64,000 bases of DNA from positions 62,001 through 126,000 of the forward strand of contig NZ_JASAMB010000003.1 in the NCBI RefSeq assembly GCF_029948125.1. The letters run 5' to 3'. Source of the DNA: Catellatospora sp. KI3. GTDB lineage: Bacteria > Actinomycetota > Actinomycetes > Mycobacteriales > Micromonosporaceae. The translations under genes were made by a program, and so were the position numbers. The notes beneath the pieces are model-generated. The model searched no databases and was not told where the DNA came from. It worked only from the letters and a program-made list of their open reading frames with translations. Positions 33,753 to 43,005 of the stretch are shown piece after piece (position 1 is the stretch's first letter; each line of letters opens with the position of its first letter).

Positions 33753-35204
33753 TCAGCTGCAGGTGGCGCCGTTGAGCTTGAAGGCGGTCGGGTTGCCGTT
33801 GGTCCCGCTGTAGGTGGCCTGGAACCCGAACGAGGTGCTGGCGTTGGTCGCCAGCGAGCCGTTGTGGCCGGCGTTCTTGGCGGTCACGGCGGTGCCGCTC
33901 TGGGTGACCGTGGCGTTCCAGGCGTTGGTGATCTGCTGGTTGCCGCCGAAGTTGAAGGTGACGGTCCAGGCGGTGATCGCCGGGCCGCGGTTGGTCAGGG
34001 TGACCGTGGCGGTGAAGCCGTTGTTCCACTGGCTGTCCACCTTGTACACCACCGTGCACGCCCCGGCCGGGGTGCTCGCCGAGGGCGAGGGCGACGGGGA
34101 GGCGGACGGGGACGCCGACGGCGACGGCGAGGCCGACCGCGAGGGCGACGGCGACGGCGAGGCGGGCGGCGACGACGGCGGCACCGACGGGCTCGGCGGC
34201 GGGCTGGTCACCACGCCGTTCTGGGCCAGCGAGTAGGCGAGGTCCGGCACGAAGGTGCCGGCGCTGGAGGCGCAGCCGTCGGCCTCGCCCGGGGGCTTGA
34301 CCCAAAGGAACGCGTCCACGGTGGACTCATTGGTCGCGGTGGTCGGCGCGAGGCCGGTGCCGCGGCCGGCCGGGTCGCACCACTCGCTGCCCAGCGGGCC
34401 CTTGCCGTTGCGGCTGACGTCGACGACCTGGTGCAGGTTGCCGTTGCCGAGTGCGTTGAGCACGTTGCGGCCGAAGTTGACCTCGTCGGCGGTCCAGCGG
34501 AAGTTGGACACGTTGGAGTAGAACCCGGCGGCGTTGGCCACGCCCGCGGCCTGCAGCCGCGACGCGGTGTCGGCGGCGCTGTTCCAGGCGGAGTGCCCGG
34601 CGTCGAGGTACACCTTGGCGCTGGGGTTGACCTGCTTGAGCTTGGTGACGGCGTAGCTGAGCGCCGAGTTGCGCTCGGACTTCTCACTGGCAGACAGGCA
34701 GGTCTGCAGCGCGAGGCTGTCGGGTTCGAGGATGACCACGGCGGTGCGGGTGCCCAGTCCGGCGGCGAACGCGTCGACCCAGGTGCGGTAGGCGGTGTAG
34801 CTGGGGGCGCCGCCCGCGCTGGCGCCGCCGCAGTCACGGTTGGGGATCATGTACGCGACCAGGACCGGGATCTGGTTGACCGCGTTGGCGGCGCCGACGT
34901 ACGAGCTGACCTGCGACTGGATGGTGCTCTGGTTGTAGTTGGCGAACCACCGGGCCTGCGGCTGGCTGCCGATGCGCTGGCTGATCAGCGAGGCGCGCGA
35001 GTCGTTGGGGTTGGCGGCCAGCCACTGGTTCACGGCCGAGGTGGGGTCGCGGTAGAAGCTGCCGCTCAGCGTGCCGGCGGCTGCTTCGCCGGGGCCCAGC
35101 AGCAGCCCGGCGAGGGTGGCGGTGGTCACGACGGACGCGGCGGAGATCGCGGCGGCGATCATCCGGTTGCGGCGTCGCGGTGATGGCGTGAGATCGGGTT
35201 TCAA
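33753..35204 (-). CDS. Secreted GH6 cellulase with C-terminal CBM2
   Basis: 483 residues. Signal peptide: RRRNRMIAAAISAAS... to GEAAAG. The GH6 domain (about 45-335) shows the catalytic Asp in VVILEPDSLAL, DAGHSAWNS, and FLWVKPPGEADG. A low-complexity Ser-Pro-Ala linker (about 335-380) follows. CBM2 (about 382-483) begins ACTVVYKVDSQWNNGFTATVTLTNRG, with conserved Trp residues and Cys at both ends. The enzyme cuts beta-1,4-glucan outside the cell. No CebR-like palindrome was found directly upstream. Confidence 0.93.
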   Translation of the reverse strand: MKPDLTPSPRRRNRMIAAAISAASVVTTATLAGLLLGPGEAAAGTLSGSFYRDPTSAVNQWLAANPNDSRASLISQRIGSQPQARWFANYNQSTIQSQVSSYVGAANAVNQIPVLVAYMIPNRDCGGASAGGAPSYTAYRTWVDAFAAGLGTRTAVVILEPDSLALQTCLSASEKSERNSALSYAVTKLKQVNPSAKVYLDAGHSAWNSAADTASRLQAAGVANAAGFYSNVSNFRWTADEVNFGRNVLNALGNGNLHQVVDVSRNGKGPLGSEWCDPAGRGTGLAPTTATNESTVDAFLWVKPPGEADGCASSAGTFVPDLAYSLAQNGVVTSPPPSPSVPPSSPPASPSPSPSRSASPSPSASPSASPSPSPSASTPAGACTVVYKVDSQWNNGFTATVTLTNRGPAITAWTVTFNFGGNQQITNAWNATVTQSGTAVTAKNAGHNGSLATNASTSFGFQATYSGTNGNPTAFKLNGATCS

Positions 35205-35383
35205 CGCATCTCCTGGAGACGTCTGTGATTGATCAGCGTGGTGCTGCCCAGACCTGTCTGCTACGGACGCGCGCCGTCACGGCGGCACAGCGGGTTGAAT
35301 CTGCCCTCCACCCGCGCTGCGCCCACCAGGGCTCCGCGCACATCATCGCCGCCGCAGCGCCACCCGTCAATGCGCCAGGAGAC

Positions 35384-35415
35384 GAGCCCGCCCGCGCGGC
35401 AGCGCGGACGGGCTC
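35384..35415. terminator. Hairpin terminator downstream of the aldo/keto reductase gene
   Basis: Arms 35384-35397 and 35402-35415, 14 bp with one mismatch, loop GGCA. Confidence 0.6.
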
Positions 35416-35429
35416 AGCGAGGGCGCAGG

Positions 35430-36290
35430 TCAGCCGAGCAGCGCCAGCTCGTCCGGGCTGAGGGCGAGGTCGGCCGCGGCGATGTTCTCCTCCAGGTGCG
35501 CCACCGAACCCGTACCCGGGATCAGCAGGATGTTGGGGGAGCGGGCCAGCAGCCACGCCAGCGCGACCTGCGCCACCGTGGTGCCGCGCCGCTCGGCGAT
35601 CGCGCCCAGGTGCCGGGTGGTCAGCGGCCGGAAGCCCCCGCCCACCGGGAAGAACGGCACGTACGCCACCTCCGCCTCGGCGCACTCGTCCACCAGCGCG
35701 TCGTCGCCGCGGTTGGTGATGTTGTACGCGTTCTGCACGCACACGACCGGCGCGATCGTCCGCGCCAGCCGGAACTCCTCAAGCGACACGTTCGAGACGC
35801 CCAGGTGCCGGATGAGCCCCTCCTCGCGCAGCCGCATCAGCGTCTCCAGCGGCTCGGCGATGGCGGAGCCGCCGTGTCCGTGGTCGCCCATCCGCAGGTT
35901 CACCACGTCGAGCCGGTCCACCCCCAGCGAGCGCAGGTTCGCCTCGACCCCCCGCCGCAGCCCGTCCGGGGTCAACCCGGTCTGCCGCCGGGCCGGCAGC
36001 GCGATGTCGGGACCCTCGACCAGCGACCCCACCTTGGTCACCAGCACCAGCCCGTCCGGGTACGGGTGCAGCGCCGATCTGATCAGCTCGTTGGCCGCCA
36101 CCCCGTCGCGGGCGTAGTAGTTCGACGTGTCGATGTGGTTCACCCCCAGCTCGACCGCCCGCCGCAGCACCGCCAGCGCGGTGTCGCGGCTGGGGCGCCT
36201 GCCCTGCGGCCAGCCCGTCAGCCGCATCGCGCCGTATCCCACGCGGGAGACGTCCAGGTCCCCGCCAAGCTTCCAGCTCTCGCCCGTCAT
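35430..36290 (-). CDS. Aldo/keto reductase
   Basis: 286 residues from the ATG at 36290. VGYGAMRLTG near the N-terminus, HIDTSNYYARDG with the catalytic Asp and Tyr, VTKVGS with the catalytic Lys, IRHLGVSNVSLEEF, and IPGTGSVAHLEENIAAADLALS (NADPH site). The substrate is unknown; the family reduces aldehydes and ketones with NADPH. Confidence 0.9.
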   Translation of the reverse strand: MTGESWKLGGDLDVSRVGYGAMRLTGWPQGRRPSRDTALAVLRRAVELGVNHIDTSNYYARDGVAANELIRSALHPYPDGLVLVTKVGSLVEGPDIALPARRQTGLTPDGLRRGVEANLRSLGVDRLDVVNLRMGDHGHGGSAIAEPLETLMRLREEGLIRHLGVSNVSLEEFRLARTIAPVVCVQNAYNITNRGDDALVDECAEAEVAYVPFFPVGGGFRPLTTRHLGAIAERRGTTVAQVALAWLLARSPNILLIPGTGSVAHLEENIAAADLALSPDELALLG

Positions 36291-36348
36291 ACCCGTGCTC
36301 CTTGAAGAAGGCACCCGCCCCGCGGCGTGGTCCGATTTGTACAGCTGA

Positions 36349-37692
36349 TCACAGGCGGCGGGTGAGGACCTGACCGGGCCACTGCCCGCTGGGCTGCGCG
36401 ACGCTGAACGTCTCCGCACGGGTGAAGCCCTGCCTCTCGTAGTAGCCCACCAGCACCCCCTCACCACCGGCGAAGCAGTCCAGCCGCAGCCGGCCGACCC
36501 GCTGCCGCAGCGCCAGCTCGCGGGCGTGGGCCAGCAGTTCGGCACCGACACCCCGCGCCGCTGGCGCGGCCCGGTCTGTGATCACCAGCTGGATGTACAA
36601 CTCCGGTTCGTCGGTCGGGGAAACGTAGGGCAGGGCTTCGCCGACCGAGAGCGCGCCGACGGCGACCCCGTCCCGCTCGGCGATCCACAGGCCGCCCGCG
36701 CGGGCGAACCCTTCGATCTGGCCGACGCGCCTGGGGTTGGTCGAGTGGGGTTCGGTCCCCCACTGGTCGGGTCGGCCGATCGACACGAGCCAGGCCGTCG
36801 CCCGGTCCATGAAGGCCAGCACGGTGGCGACGTCGTCGAGGCCGCCGGGGCGGATGACCAGGGTGGTGGCGTCAGGCATCCGGTGATCCTGGACAGGTCC
36901 GGCGCCGGTCGGCGGGATGCGGCCGCCCTCGGTGACGAGCCACTGGCCGGTCTCCCAATCGGACGGGCCGTCCTCGCCGCGGTAGAGCAGGTCGAAGCGG
37001 ATGCCCAGGTCCGGCCACGGGTGCCGGATCGGCACGACGCGGAAGATGTCCGCCAGGCCGGGGAATGTCAGCCCTTCCGGCTCCGGGAACAGCAGTTCCA
37101 GCTCGGCCCGGGCCAGGTCCGTGTACAGGGCGAACTGCCAGGACGTCTGGGTCAGGCGCTGCTCGTACACCAGCTCGAACCGGGGTTCGCGGCCGACCGG
37201 GAAGTCGCCGATGCCGGTGCCGAACTCGTGCGCGGAGGCGGGCAGGACGAACGGCCACTGCTCGCCGGTGGGGTAGCGGTACATCGCCGTCGTCGCGGCG
37301 ACGGTGCCCACGACCTGCTCCCACTGCGCCGGGGTGGTGCCGACGGGCAGGTTCACGCCGGTGTGGTCGATCCGGCGGACGTGGCCGGACAGGCGCCGGG
37401 TCAGCTCGGCCAGGTCGAGGGTGCCGGGCAGGGTGCACTGCCGGGTCTGCTCGCCGTGGGCCAGGCCGAGGACGACGCCACCCAGGGCGACCTCCGGCTC
37501 GGGTACGTCGGCCAGGGCGAAGGCCGTCACCGGGCGGGCGCCCGCGGGCACCGGCGGGGTGAGGGTCAACCGGTCGGTGCCGGCGTGCTCGGCGTACGGG
37601 ACCTCGGCGAGCAGGGCGCGCAGCCCGTCGAGGAACGCCTGCGACTGCGGCGTACGGGGCAGGCGGAAGACGATCTCGCGAAGCTGGTCCAT
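36349..37692 (-). CDS. GNAT acetyltransferase fused to an uncharacterised N-terminal domain
   Basis: 447 residues. The last 165 or so residues form a GNAT domain with WIAERDGVAVGALSVG, LVITDRAAPAARGVGAELLAHARELA (motif A) and LRLDCFAGGEGVLVGYYERQGFTR (motif B). The first 270 residues are of unknown family with several Trp and Pro-rich strands (WEQVVGTVAATTAMYRYPTGEQWPF). It is a single frame, so the fusion is real in this sequence. Confidence 0.8.
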   Translation of the reverse strand: MDQLREIVFRLPRTPQSQAFLDGLRALLAEVPYAEHAGTDRLTLTPPVPAGARPVTAFALADVPEPEVALGGVVLGLAHGEQTRQCTLPGTLDLAELTRRLSGHVRRIDHTGVNLPVGTTPAQWEQVVGTVAATTAMYRYPTGEQWPFVLPASAHEFGTGIGDFPVGREPRFELVYEQRLTQTSWQFALYTDLARAELELLFPEPEGLTFPGLADIFRVVPIRHPWPDLGIRFDLLYRGEDGPSDWETGQWLVTEGGRIPPTGAGPVQDHRMPDATTLVIRPGGLDDVATVLAFMDRATAWLVSIGRPDQWGTEPHSTNPRRVGQIEGFARAGGLWIAERDGVAVGALSVGEALPYVSPTDEPELYIQLVITDRAAPAARGVGAELLAHARELALRQRVGRLRLDCFAGGEGVLVGYYERQGFTRAETFSVAQPSGQWPGQVLTRRL

Positions 37693-37807
37693 GCATCCGA
37701 CCGTAGCGGCCGATGCGCCGGTACCGGTCTGACAATTTGACGTGACCGGCTGCGCCGACCGCCGAGCGAAAGGTCGTAAGGCCGAGCCCGCCGGCGGGAC
37801 CTCGGCG

Positions 37808-39574
37808 CTAGCGGTCGTCGGCGACCGAGGCCGTCCGCATCTCCACCATGATCTGCTCGGCGTCGAGGATGTCGAGCACCTTCTCCAGCTCGCGCGAGTC
37901 GTAGCGGCCGGTGGACCGGGCCCGCAGCAGCGCCGACCGCTGCCCGTCGATGACCCGCAGCCGCAGCTCGCGGTACTGCCGGATGCGCCGGTGGGTCTCC
38001 AGCGTGTCGATGTCGGGCACGGCCTCGTCCCGTACCACGTCGGCCCGGACCCGGGCGAGGACCTGCGGGTCGTACGCGTCCCCGCCGGGGCGGGTGAGCG
38101 CGTCGTCGTCCAGCAGCCTGCGGGCCGTTTCCTGGCCGGTACGCCGCAGCGCGGTCACGTCCTGCGCGACGCTCGCGGACGCGTCGCCCAGCGCCAGCCT
38201 GCGGATGAGCCAGGGCAGGGTGCCGCCCTGCACCAGCAGGGTGCCGGCGGCGACGGTGAACGCGATCAGCACCACGAACGAGCGGTGCGGGAAGTGCACC
38301 GGCAGCGACTGGGCGGCGGCCAGCGTGACCACGCCCCGCATGCCCGCCCACACCAGCAGGATCCCCTCCTGCTGGCGCAGCGGTCTGCTGGCGAGGTAGT
38401 CGATGTCGGCGATGCGCCGCACGATGGCGTGGCCGATGCGCTCGGCCCGGGCGGCAGGCACGGCCCGCGGCCCGCCGGACCGTCCGGCGAGGACGACAGT
38501 GCCGTCGTCGCCGGGGGTCGTGACGCGTCGGCCGACCGCGTCGTACAGCTCCACCGCCGCGTCGCGCCGGGCCTGCGCGCGCCTGGCCCGCCGGGCCAGC
38601 GACCACAGCAGCGGGGCCAGGTACGCCGCGCGGACGGCGAGCACGGCGACGGCGGCCAGGACGCCCACCCCGGCGGCGGTCAGCGCGCTGTCGCCCTCGT
38701 CGCGCACGTGCTCGACGAGGCCGAACAGTTCGAGCCCCATCAGCAGGAACACGCCGCCTTCGAGCAGGACCTCGACGGTGTGCCAGTTCGACCGCTCCGA
38801 GATCCGGTCCTGCGGGCTCAGGTAGCGGGCCGAGCCGACCCCGGTGACCAGGCCCGCGGTGACGACGGCGACCAGGCCCGAGGCGTGCAGGCGCTCGGCG
38901 GGCAGGTACGCCGCGAACGGGACGACGAACGACAGCGCGGTGGACAGGGTGGCCCCGCCGACGCGCCGCCGGGCTTTGAGGCCGACCAGTCCCACGACGG
39001 CGCCGCAGGCCACGGCCGCGGCCACCGCCCAGAGGAAGTCGCCGGCCACGTCGGCGACGCTCACCGCCGCGGCTGTGGCGGCGACCGCCGAACGCAGCAG
39101 GACCAGCGCCGATGCGTCGTTGAGCAGGCCCTCGCCCTCCAGGACCGTGATCACGCGTGGCGGCGCTCCGAGCCGTTTGGCGATGGCGGTCGCCACCGCG
39201 TCGGTCGGGCTGACGATGGCGCCCACGGCCACTCCGCCCGCGAGGCCCAGGCCCGGGACCAGGGCCGAGAACAGCAGGCCGAGCAGCAGCGACGTGATGA
39301 CGACGAGGACCACCGACAGGCCGCCGATCGCGGTGAAGTCACGCCGGAAGTCCATCGCGGGCAGCGACACCGCGGTCGAGTAGAGCAGCGGCGGCAGCAC
39401 CCCGGCGAGGATGACCTCAGGCTCGACCTCGACGGCCGGTACGAACGGCAGGAAGCTGACGGCGACCCCGACCGCGACCAGCAGCAGCGGCGCGGCGACC
39501 CCGGTCCGGTGGGCCAGCGCGTTGACGACGACGATGGCCACGACCGCGCCCACCGCGATGACCAGCAGTTCCAT
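37808..39574 (-). CDS. CPA1-type Na+/H+ antiporter
   Basis: 588 residues with about 12 membrane helices in the first 400. VGAIVSPTDAVATAIAKRLG and GEGLLNDASALVLLRSA hold the acidic ion-binding residues typical of NhaP/CPA1. The hydrophilic C-terminal tail (about 415-588) is helical and charged. It exchanges Na+ or K+ for protons in pH and salt homeostasis. Confidence 0.9.
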   Translation of the reverse strand: MELLVIAVGAVVAIVVVNALAHRTGVAAPLLLVAVGVAVSFLPFVPAVEVEPEVILAGVLPPLLYSTAVSLPAMDFRRDFTAIGGLSVVLVVITSLLLGLLFSALVPGLGLAGGVAVGAIVSPTDAVATAIAKRLGAPPRVITVLEGEGLLNDASALVLLRSAVAATAAAVSVADVAGDFLWAVAAAVACGAVVGLVGLKARRRVGGATLSTALSFVVPFAAYLPAERLHASGLVAVVTAGLVTGVGSARYLSPQDRISERSNWHTVEVLLEGGVFLLMGLELFGLVEHVRDEGDSALTAAGVGVLAAVAVLAVRAAYLAPLLWSLARRARRAQARRDAAVELYDAVGRRVTTPGDDGTVVLAGRSGGPRAVPAARAERIGHAIVRRIADIDYLASRPLRQQEGILLVWAGMRGVVTLAAAQSLPVHFPHRSFVVLIAFTVAAGTLLVQGGTLPWLIRRLALGDASASVAQDVTALRRTGQETARRLLDDDALTRPGGDAYDPQVLARVRADVVRDEAVPDIDTLETHRRIRQYRELRLRVIDGQRSALLRARSTGRYDSRELEKVLDILDAEQIMVEMRTASVADDR

Positions 39575-39682
39575 GCGCTTGGTCCTTACCTGTCCGGCAC
39601 CGTCCGCGATCTTTGAAGATCGTGTCCAGTATCCGGCCGCGGCCGATCCCGGGCGGCATGAGCGTGAACGCGTGTCCTGCGC

Positions 39683-40195
39683 TCAGGGCACGGGCACCTC
39701 CGCGCGCAGCAGGCCCTCGACGGTGTCGAGCTGCCGGGCCGACGAGCGGGCGCCGGTCCCGTCGTGCGCCGGGTCGGGCAGGTGCAGCTCCGTCTCGTCC
39801 GGGCCCGGCCGAGGCGAGCAGGTGGTGACCGCCGGGTGCGTCCGCAGCGGCGAGGCGGCGGGCAGCAGGAGGTCGACGTCCCACACGATGGTGGGCAGTC
39901 CGAGCCGGTAGGTGTAGTGCTCGACCAGTTCGGTCTGGCGGTGCAGTTCGCAGGTGTGACCGGCGGCGCCGCACCAGGTGGTGTTGCGTCCGCTGACCGG
40001 GCCGCACCATTCGGCGACGAACCCGTCCAGCCGGGGCAGGCCGACGTCCCAGTGGTACGGCAGGCGGCGCAGGTGCTCGGTGAGGTCCCGGTCGATCTGC
40101 AGGAACACCACGTCGTGTCCGCGCCCGATCAGTCCGTCCGCGAGGCGGCGGCGGCCGCCCTGCAGGAGACCCCGGTGGCTGTAGCCGATTCTCAT
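39683..40195 (-). CDS. Short protein resembling the N-terminal part of a CgeB-like glycosyltransferase
   Basis: 170 residues. It opens MRIGYSHRGLLQGGRRRLADGLIGRGHDVVFLQI, like the N-terminal Rossmann half of GT-B glycosyltransferases, and continues to PTIVWDVDLLLPAASPL, after which the donor domain is absent. It is therefore either a small stand-alone protein or a truncated remnant. It starts 11 bp after the LuxR gene and is probably in its operon. Marks the left side of the peptide cluster. Confidence 0.5.
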   Translation of the reverse strand: MRIGYSHRGLLQGGRRRLADGLIGRGHDVVFLQIDRDLTEHLRRLPYHWDVGLPRLDGFVAEWCGPVSGRNTTWCGAAGHTCELHRQTELVEHYTYRLGLPTIVWDVDLLLPAASPLRTHPAVTTCSPRPGPDETELHLPDPAHDGTGARSSARQLDTVEGLLRAEVPVP

Positions 40196-40205
40196 CGCGG
40201 CCGCC

Positions 40206-40967
40206 TCAACCCGATCCCCGTGCGGGGGAGTCCAGATTCGCGTACTTGTACGCGGCCAGGGCCGCCTCGGTGCGGGTGCGCAGGTTCAGTTTGGTGAGGA
40301 TGTGGTAGACGTGGCTGCGTACCGTCGCCTCCTGGATGCCCAGCCGCCGGGCGATGGTGACGTTGGTGATGCCGTCGCCCATCGCCTCGAAGACCTCCAG
40401 CTCGCGTACGGTCAGCGACGTCTCGATGTCGGCGAAGCAGGACGGCTCGTGGGTGATCTTCGCCGCCATCCAGCCGACCAGCGACGCCGCGATCGAGGAG
40501 GACAAGAAGGTGCGGCCCCCGGCGGCGTCGAGGACCGCGTTGCCGAGGTCCTCGTGGCTGGTGTTGCGGTCGACGAAGCCGCGGACCGACTTGGTCACCG
40601 CGCGGCGCAGCGTCGGCCGGTCGTCGGCGTCCATGACCGCCACCACGGGCAGCTCCCGCCGGGCGCTGCCCTTCTCGGGCAGGTTCAGCGGCAGGTCGTC
40701 GTGCAGCCACAGGTCGCTGATCAGCAGCAGGTCGGGTTGCAGCGTCGGCACGGCCGACAGCCCGTCGCGTACGGCGTGGAAGTCGCCGACCACGGCGATG
40801 CGCGAGTGCGCGCGCAGCACCGAGCGGAGCCCGGCCCACAGCAGGGGATCGCGCTCCAGGATGGCGACCCGCACGAGCCCCCCGTGTGCGTACGCCTCCG
40901 CCTCGGCATGGAGGACGGTGTCGTCTCCGGCGGTGGGAGGAGCCGATGGTGAGGTTGGAGCAGCCAT
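40206..40967 (-). CDS. LuxR/NarL-type regulator with atypical receiver domain
   Basis: 253 residues. The receiver-like domain (about 30-150) has the acidic pair in AILERDP and an Asp in LISDLWLHDD, but the conserved Thr/Ser (VVAVMDADD) and Lys (SVRGFVDRN) are missing, so phosphorelay is unlikely. The LuxR HTH (about 185-245) is intact: LTVRELEVFEAMGDGITNVTIARRLGIQEATVRSHVYHILTKL. It is a likely pathway-specific regulator of the peptide cluster. Confidence 0.85.
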   Translation of the reverse strand: MAAPTSPSAPPTAGDDTVLHAEAEAYAHGGLVRVAILERDPLLWAGLRSVLRAHSRIAVVGDFHAVRDGLSAVPTLQPDLLLISDLWLHDDLPLNLPEKGSARRELPVVAVMDADDRPTLRRAVTKSVRGFVDRNTSHEDLGNAVLDAAGGRTFLSSSIAASLVGWMAAKITHEPSCFADIETSLTVRELEVFEAMGDGITNVTIARRLGIQEATVRSHVYHILTKLNLRTRTEAALAAYKYANLDSPARGSG

Positions 40968-41027
40968 TCGCGAGTCACGCCTCCATTCCAGCTACAGGTA
41001 CCAGGGGGTATCGGTGCGGGCAGCCGG

Positions 41028-42164
41028 TCACGGCAGGCTGTCCCCGCTCGCGCCGGCGGTCGCCCTGAGGGCGCGGCTCAGCCGGTCCAGGCCGGTCGCG
41101 AACGCGTCCGGCCGGCCGCCGAAGCCCAGCCGCGCGTGGGCGGGGTGCCCGAAGCAGGAGCCGGGCACCATCAGTACGGAGCTCTCCCGGCCCAGGTGCT
41201 TGCACAGCTCGTCGGCGTCGGGGAAGCCCGTGAAGCGCGGGAAGGCGGTGCAGCCGCCGGTCGGCGGGGTCCAGCCGACCAGGCCCTCGTGCTCGGCCAT
41301 CCACGCCGCCAGCACGCCCAGGTTGGTCCGGGCCTGCTCGCGGCGCAGCCCCACCAGCAGGTCGGCGTGGTCGACGGCGCGTTCGGCGAAGAACTGGGTC
41401 AGCGGCGACAGGCAGATGGTCAGCGCGTCGCGCTGCGGCAGGAACGGCGCCAGCAGCTCCGGGGCGCCCAGGCACCAGCCCACCCGGGTGCCGGGCAGGC
41501 CGTACGCCTTGGACATCGTGCCGACGGACAGGCAGCGCTCGTACCGCAGCGACGGCTCGGGCAGCGGCTCGGTGTCGTAGGTCAGCTCGGTGAACGCGCC
41601 GTCCCAGACGAGGTAGGCGCCGCTGTCGGCCACGATGTCGAGCAGCTGCTCGAACTGCGGCAGGGTCAGGCTGACGCCGGTCGGGTTGTTCGGGAAGTTG
41701 ACCGCGACCATCCGGGTGCGGGTGGTGACCAGCCGGCGCAGCTCGTCGAGGTCGGGTGCGAAGCCGTCGTCCTCGCGCAGCCGCCACGGCACGACGCGGC
41801 AGCCGATCGACCGGGCGATGGAGCTGAGCGAGTGGTAGCCGGGGCTGACGACCACGACCTCGTCGCCGGGCTCCAGCAGGGTGCTCATCGCCAGGAAGAT
41901 GGCCTCGGTGGAGCCGTGCGTGGCGAACACGCGGTCGGCGTCGCCGCCGGTGAACCGGTCGGCCAGCGCCCGGCGCAGCCCGGGGCTGCCGTAGGTCTCG
42001 CTGTCGTCGAAGGTCAGCTCGTCCAGTTCGTCCTGCGTGATGCCCAGCAGCCGGCGCAGCTCGCCGACCGACCAGATCTGCACGCCGCTGCTGCCGAGGT
42101 CGATGGTGGTGGCGAAGTAGAACTCGCGCATCCAGTCCTCGAGAGCGGCCCTGCCCAGCCTCAT
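41028..42164 (-). CDS. PLP enzyme of the capreomycidine synthase (VioD) type
   Basis: 378 residues, aminotransferase fold type I. The N-terminus ALEDWMREFYFATTIDLGSSGVQ closely follows the PLEDWLRERYFxAKxDISSSGV start of VioD/OrfR-type enzymes (recalled, not searched). Other marks are VNFPNNPTGVSL, VWDGAFTELTY (Asp for the pyridine N), GTMSKAYGLPGTRVGW (Schiff-base Lys), and LMVPGSCFGHPAHARLGFGG. In viomycin and streptothricin pathways such enzymes cyclise 3-hydroxyarginine to capreomycidine. Two VioC-like hydroxylases in the same cluster support an arginine-derived residue. Confidence 0.75.
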   Translation of the reverse strand: MRLGRAALEDWMREFYFATTIDLGSSGVQIWSVGELRRLLGITQDELDELTFDDSETYGSPGLRRALADRFTGGDADRVFATHGSTEAIFLAMSTLLEPGDEVVVVSPGYHSLSSIARSIGCRVVPWRLREDDGFAPDLDELRRLVTTRTRMVAVNFPNNPTGVSLTLPQFEQLLDIVADSGAYLVWDGAFTELTYDTEPLPEPSLRYERCLSVGTMSKAYGLPGTRVGWCLGAPELLAPFLPQRDALTICLSPLTQFFAERAVDHADLLVGLRREQARTNLGVLAAWMAEHEGLVGWTPPTGGCTAFPRFTGFPDADELCKHLGRESSVLMVPGSCFGHPAHARLGFGGRPDAFATGLDRLSRALRATAGASGDSLP

Positions 42165-42207
42165 CGCGCCACCGCCGGGCGCCGGGTCGAAACCTCGTCC
42201 ATGGCCC

Positions 42208-43005
42208 CTAGCTTCCCGTCGCCTGGTAGCGGCGCAGTCCGAGCCGCCACACGGTGAGCGCGGCCAGCACCGCCGCGGCCGCCACGACCGGGGTCAGCAG
42301 GACCAGGTCGCGCTGCCCGAACAGCAGGTAGGTGACCGGGTAGTACGAGGTGAACGCGAACGGCACCATCCAGGTGAGCAGGGAGCGCAGCGCCGGGTGG
42401 TAGAGGTCCAGCGGGTAGCCGGCGAACATCGACAGCTCGTTGACCGACCGCATCGCCGAGAAGCTCTGCGTGGTCCAGAAGGCCAGCGACGCGAGCAGCA
42501 GCTTGATCGCGAAGTGGATCAGGGCACCGCAGACGACCAGGAGCAGGCCGACGCCGATCGCCTCGCCGGCGGGCACGGCCAGGTCGATCCGGCTCGACGC
42601 GTACGACACCAGCGCCACGCCCAGGATCAGCTCGCCGAAGGCGTCCGGCCAGACCAGGCGCTCGGAGAGCACCATCAGCAGCGGGTTGACGGGGCGGATC
42701 AGGTAGCGGTAGAACTCGCCGCCCCGGATCTCGAACGCGCTGATCAGCCAGATGTTGTCGGTGAACATCTTGTCCAGGCCGCGCGGCAGCATGGTGAAGC
42801 CGAGCAGGAACAGCACGTGCGCGAAGTCCCATCCGCCGACGGTCGGCACCAGCGCGAACAGTGCTCCGACCAGGGCGGCCTGCACGCCGAACATGACCAG
42901 GAAGCCGAACGCGCCGAGGATGAAGTCGCCGCGGTACTCGACCAGCCGGTGCAGCGAGACGCCGCACATGTACCAGGTCAACCGTAGTGTCTGCACGATG
43001 CTCAT
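42208..43005 (-). CDS. ABC-2 type permease
   Basis: 265 residues from the ATG at 43005, which overlaps the stop of the preceding permease gene by 4 bp. Six membrane helices and FTDNIWLISAFEIRGGEFYRYLIRP, characteristic of ABC-2 exporters of the antibiotic/lantibiotic type. Second permease of a two-permease exporter. Confidence 0.85.
   Translation of the reverse strand: MSIVQTLRLTWYMCGVSLHRLVEYRGDFILGAFGFLVMFGVQAALVGALFALVPTVGGWDFAHVLFLLGFTMLPRGLDKMFTDNIWLISAFEIRGGEFYRYLIRPVNPLLMVLSERLVWPDAFGELILGVALVSYASSRIDLAVPAGEAIGVGLLLVVCGALIHFAIKLLLASLAFWTTQSFSAMRSVNELSMFAGYPLDLYHPALRSLLTWMVPFAFTSYYPVTYLLFGQRDLVLLTPVVAAAAVLAALTVWRLGLRRYQATGS

Noticed and set aside
34085-34170. GACGGCGAC-type short tandem repeats
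   Set aside because: They encode the Ser-Pro-Ala linker of the GH6 cellulase and are not a separate repeat locus.
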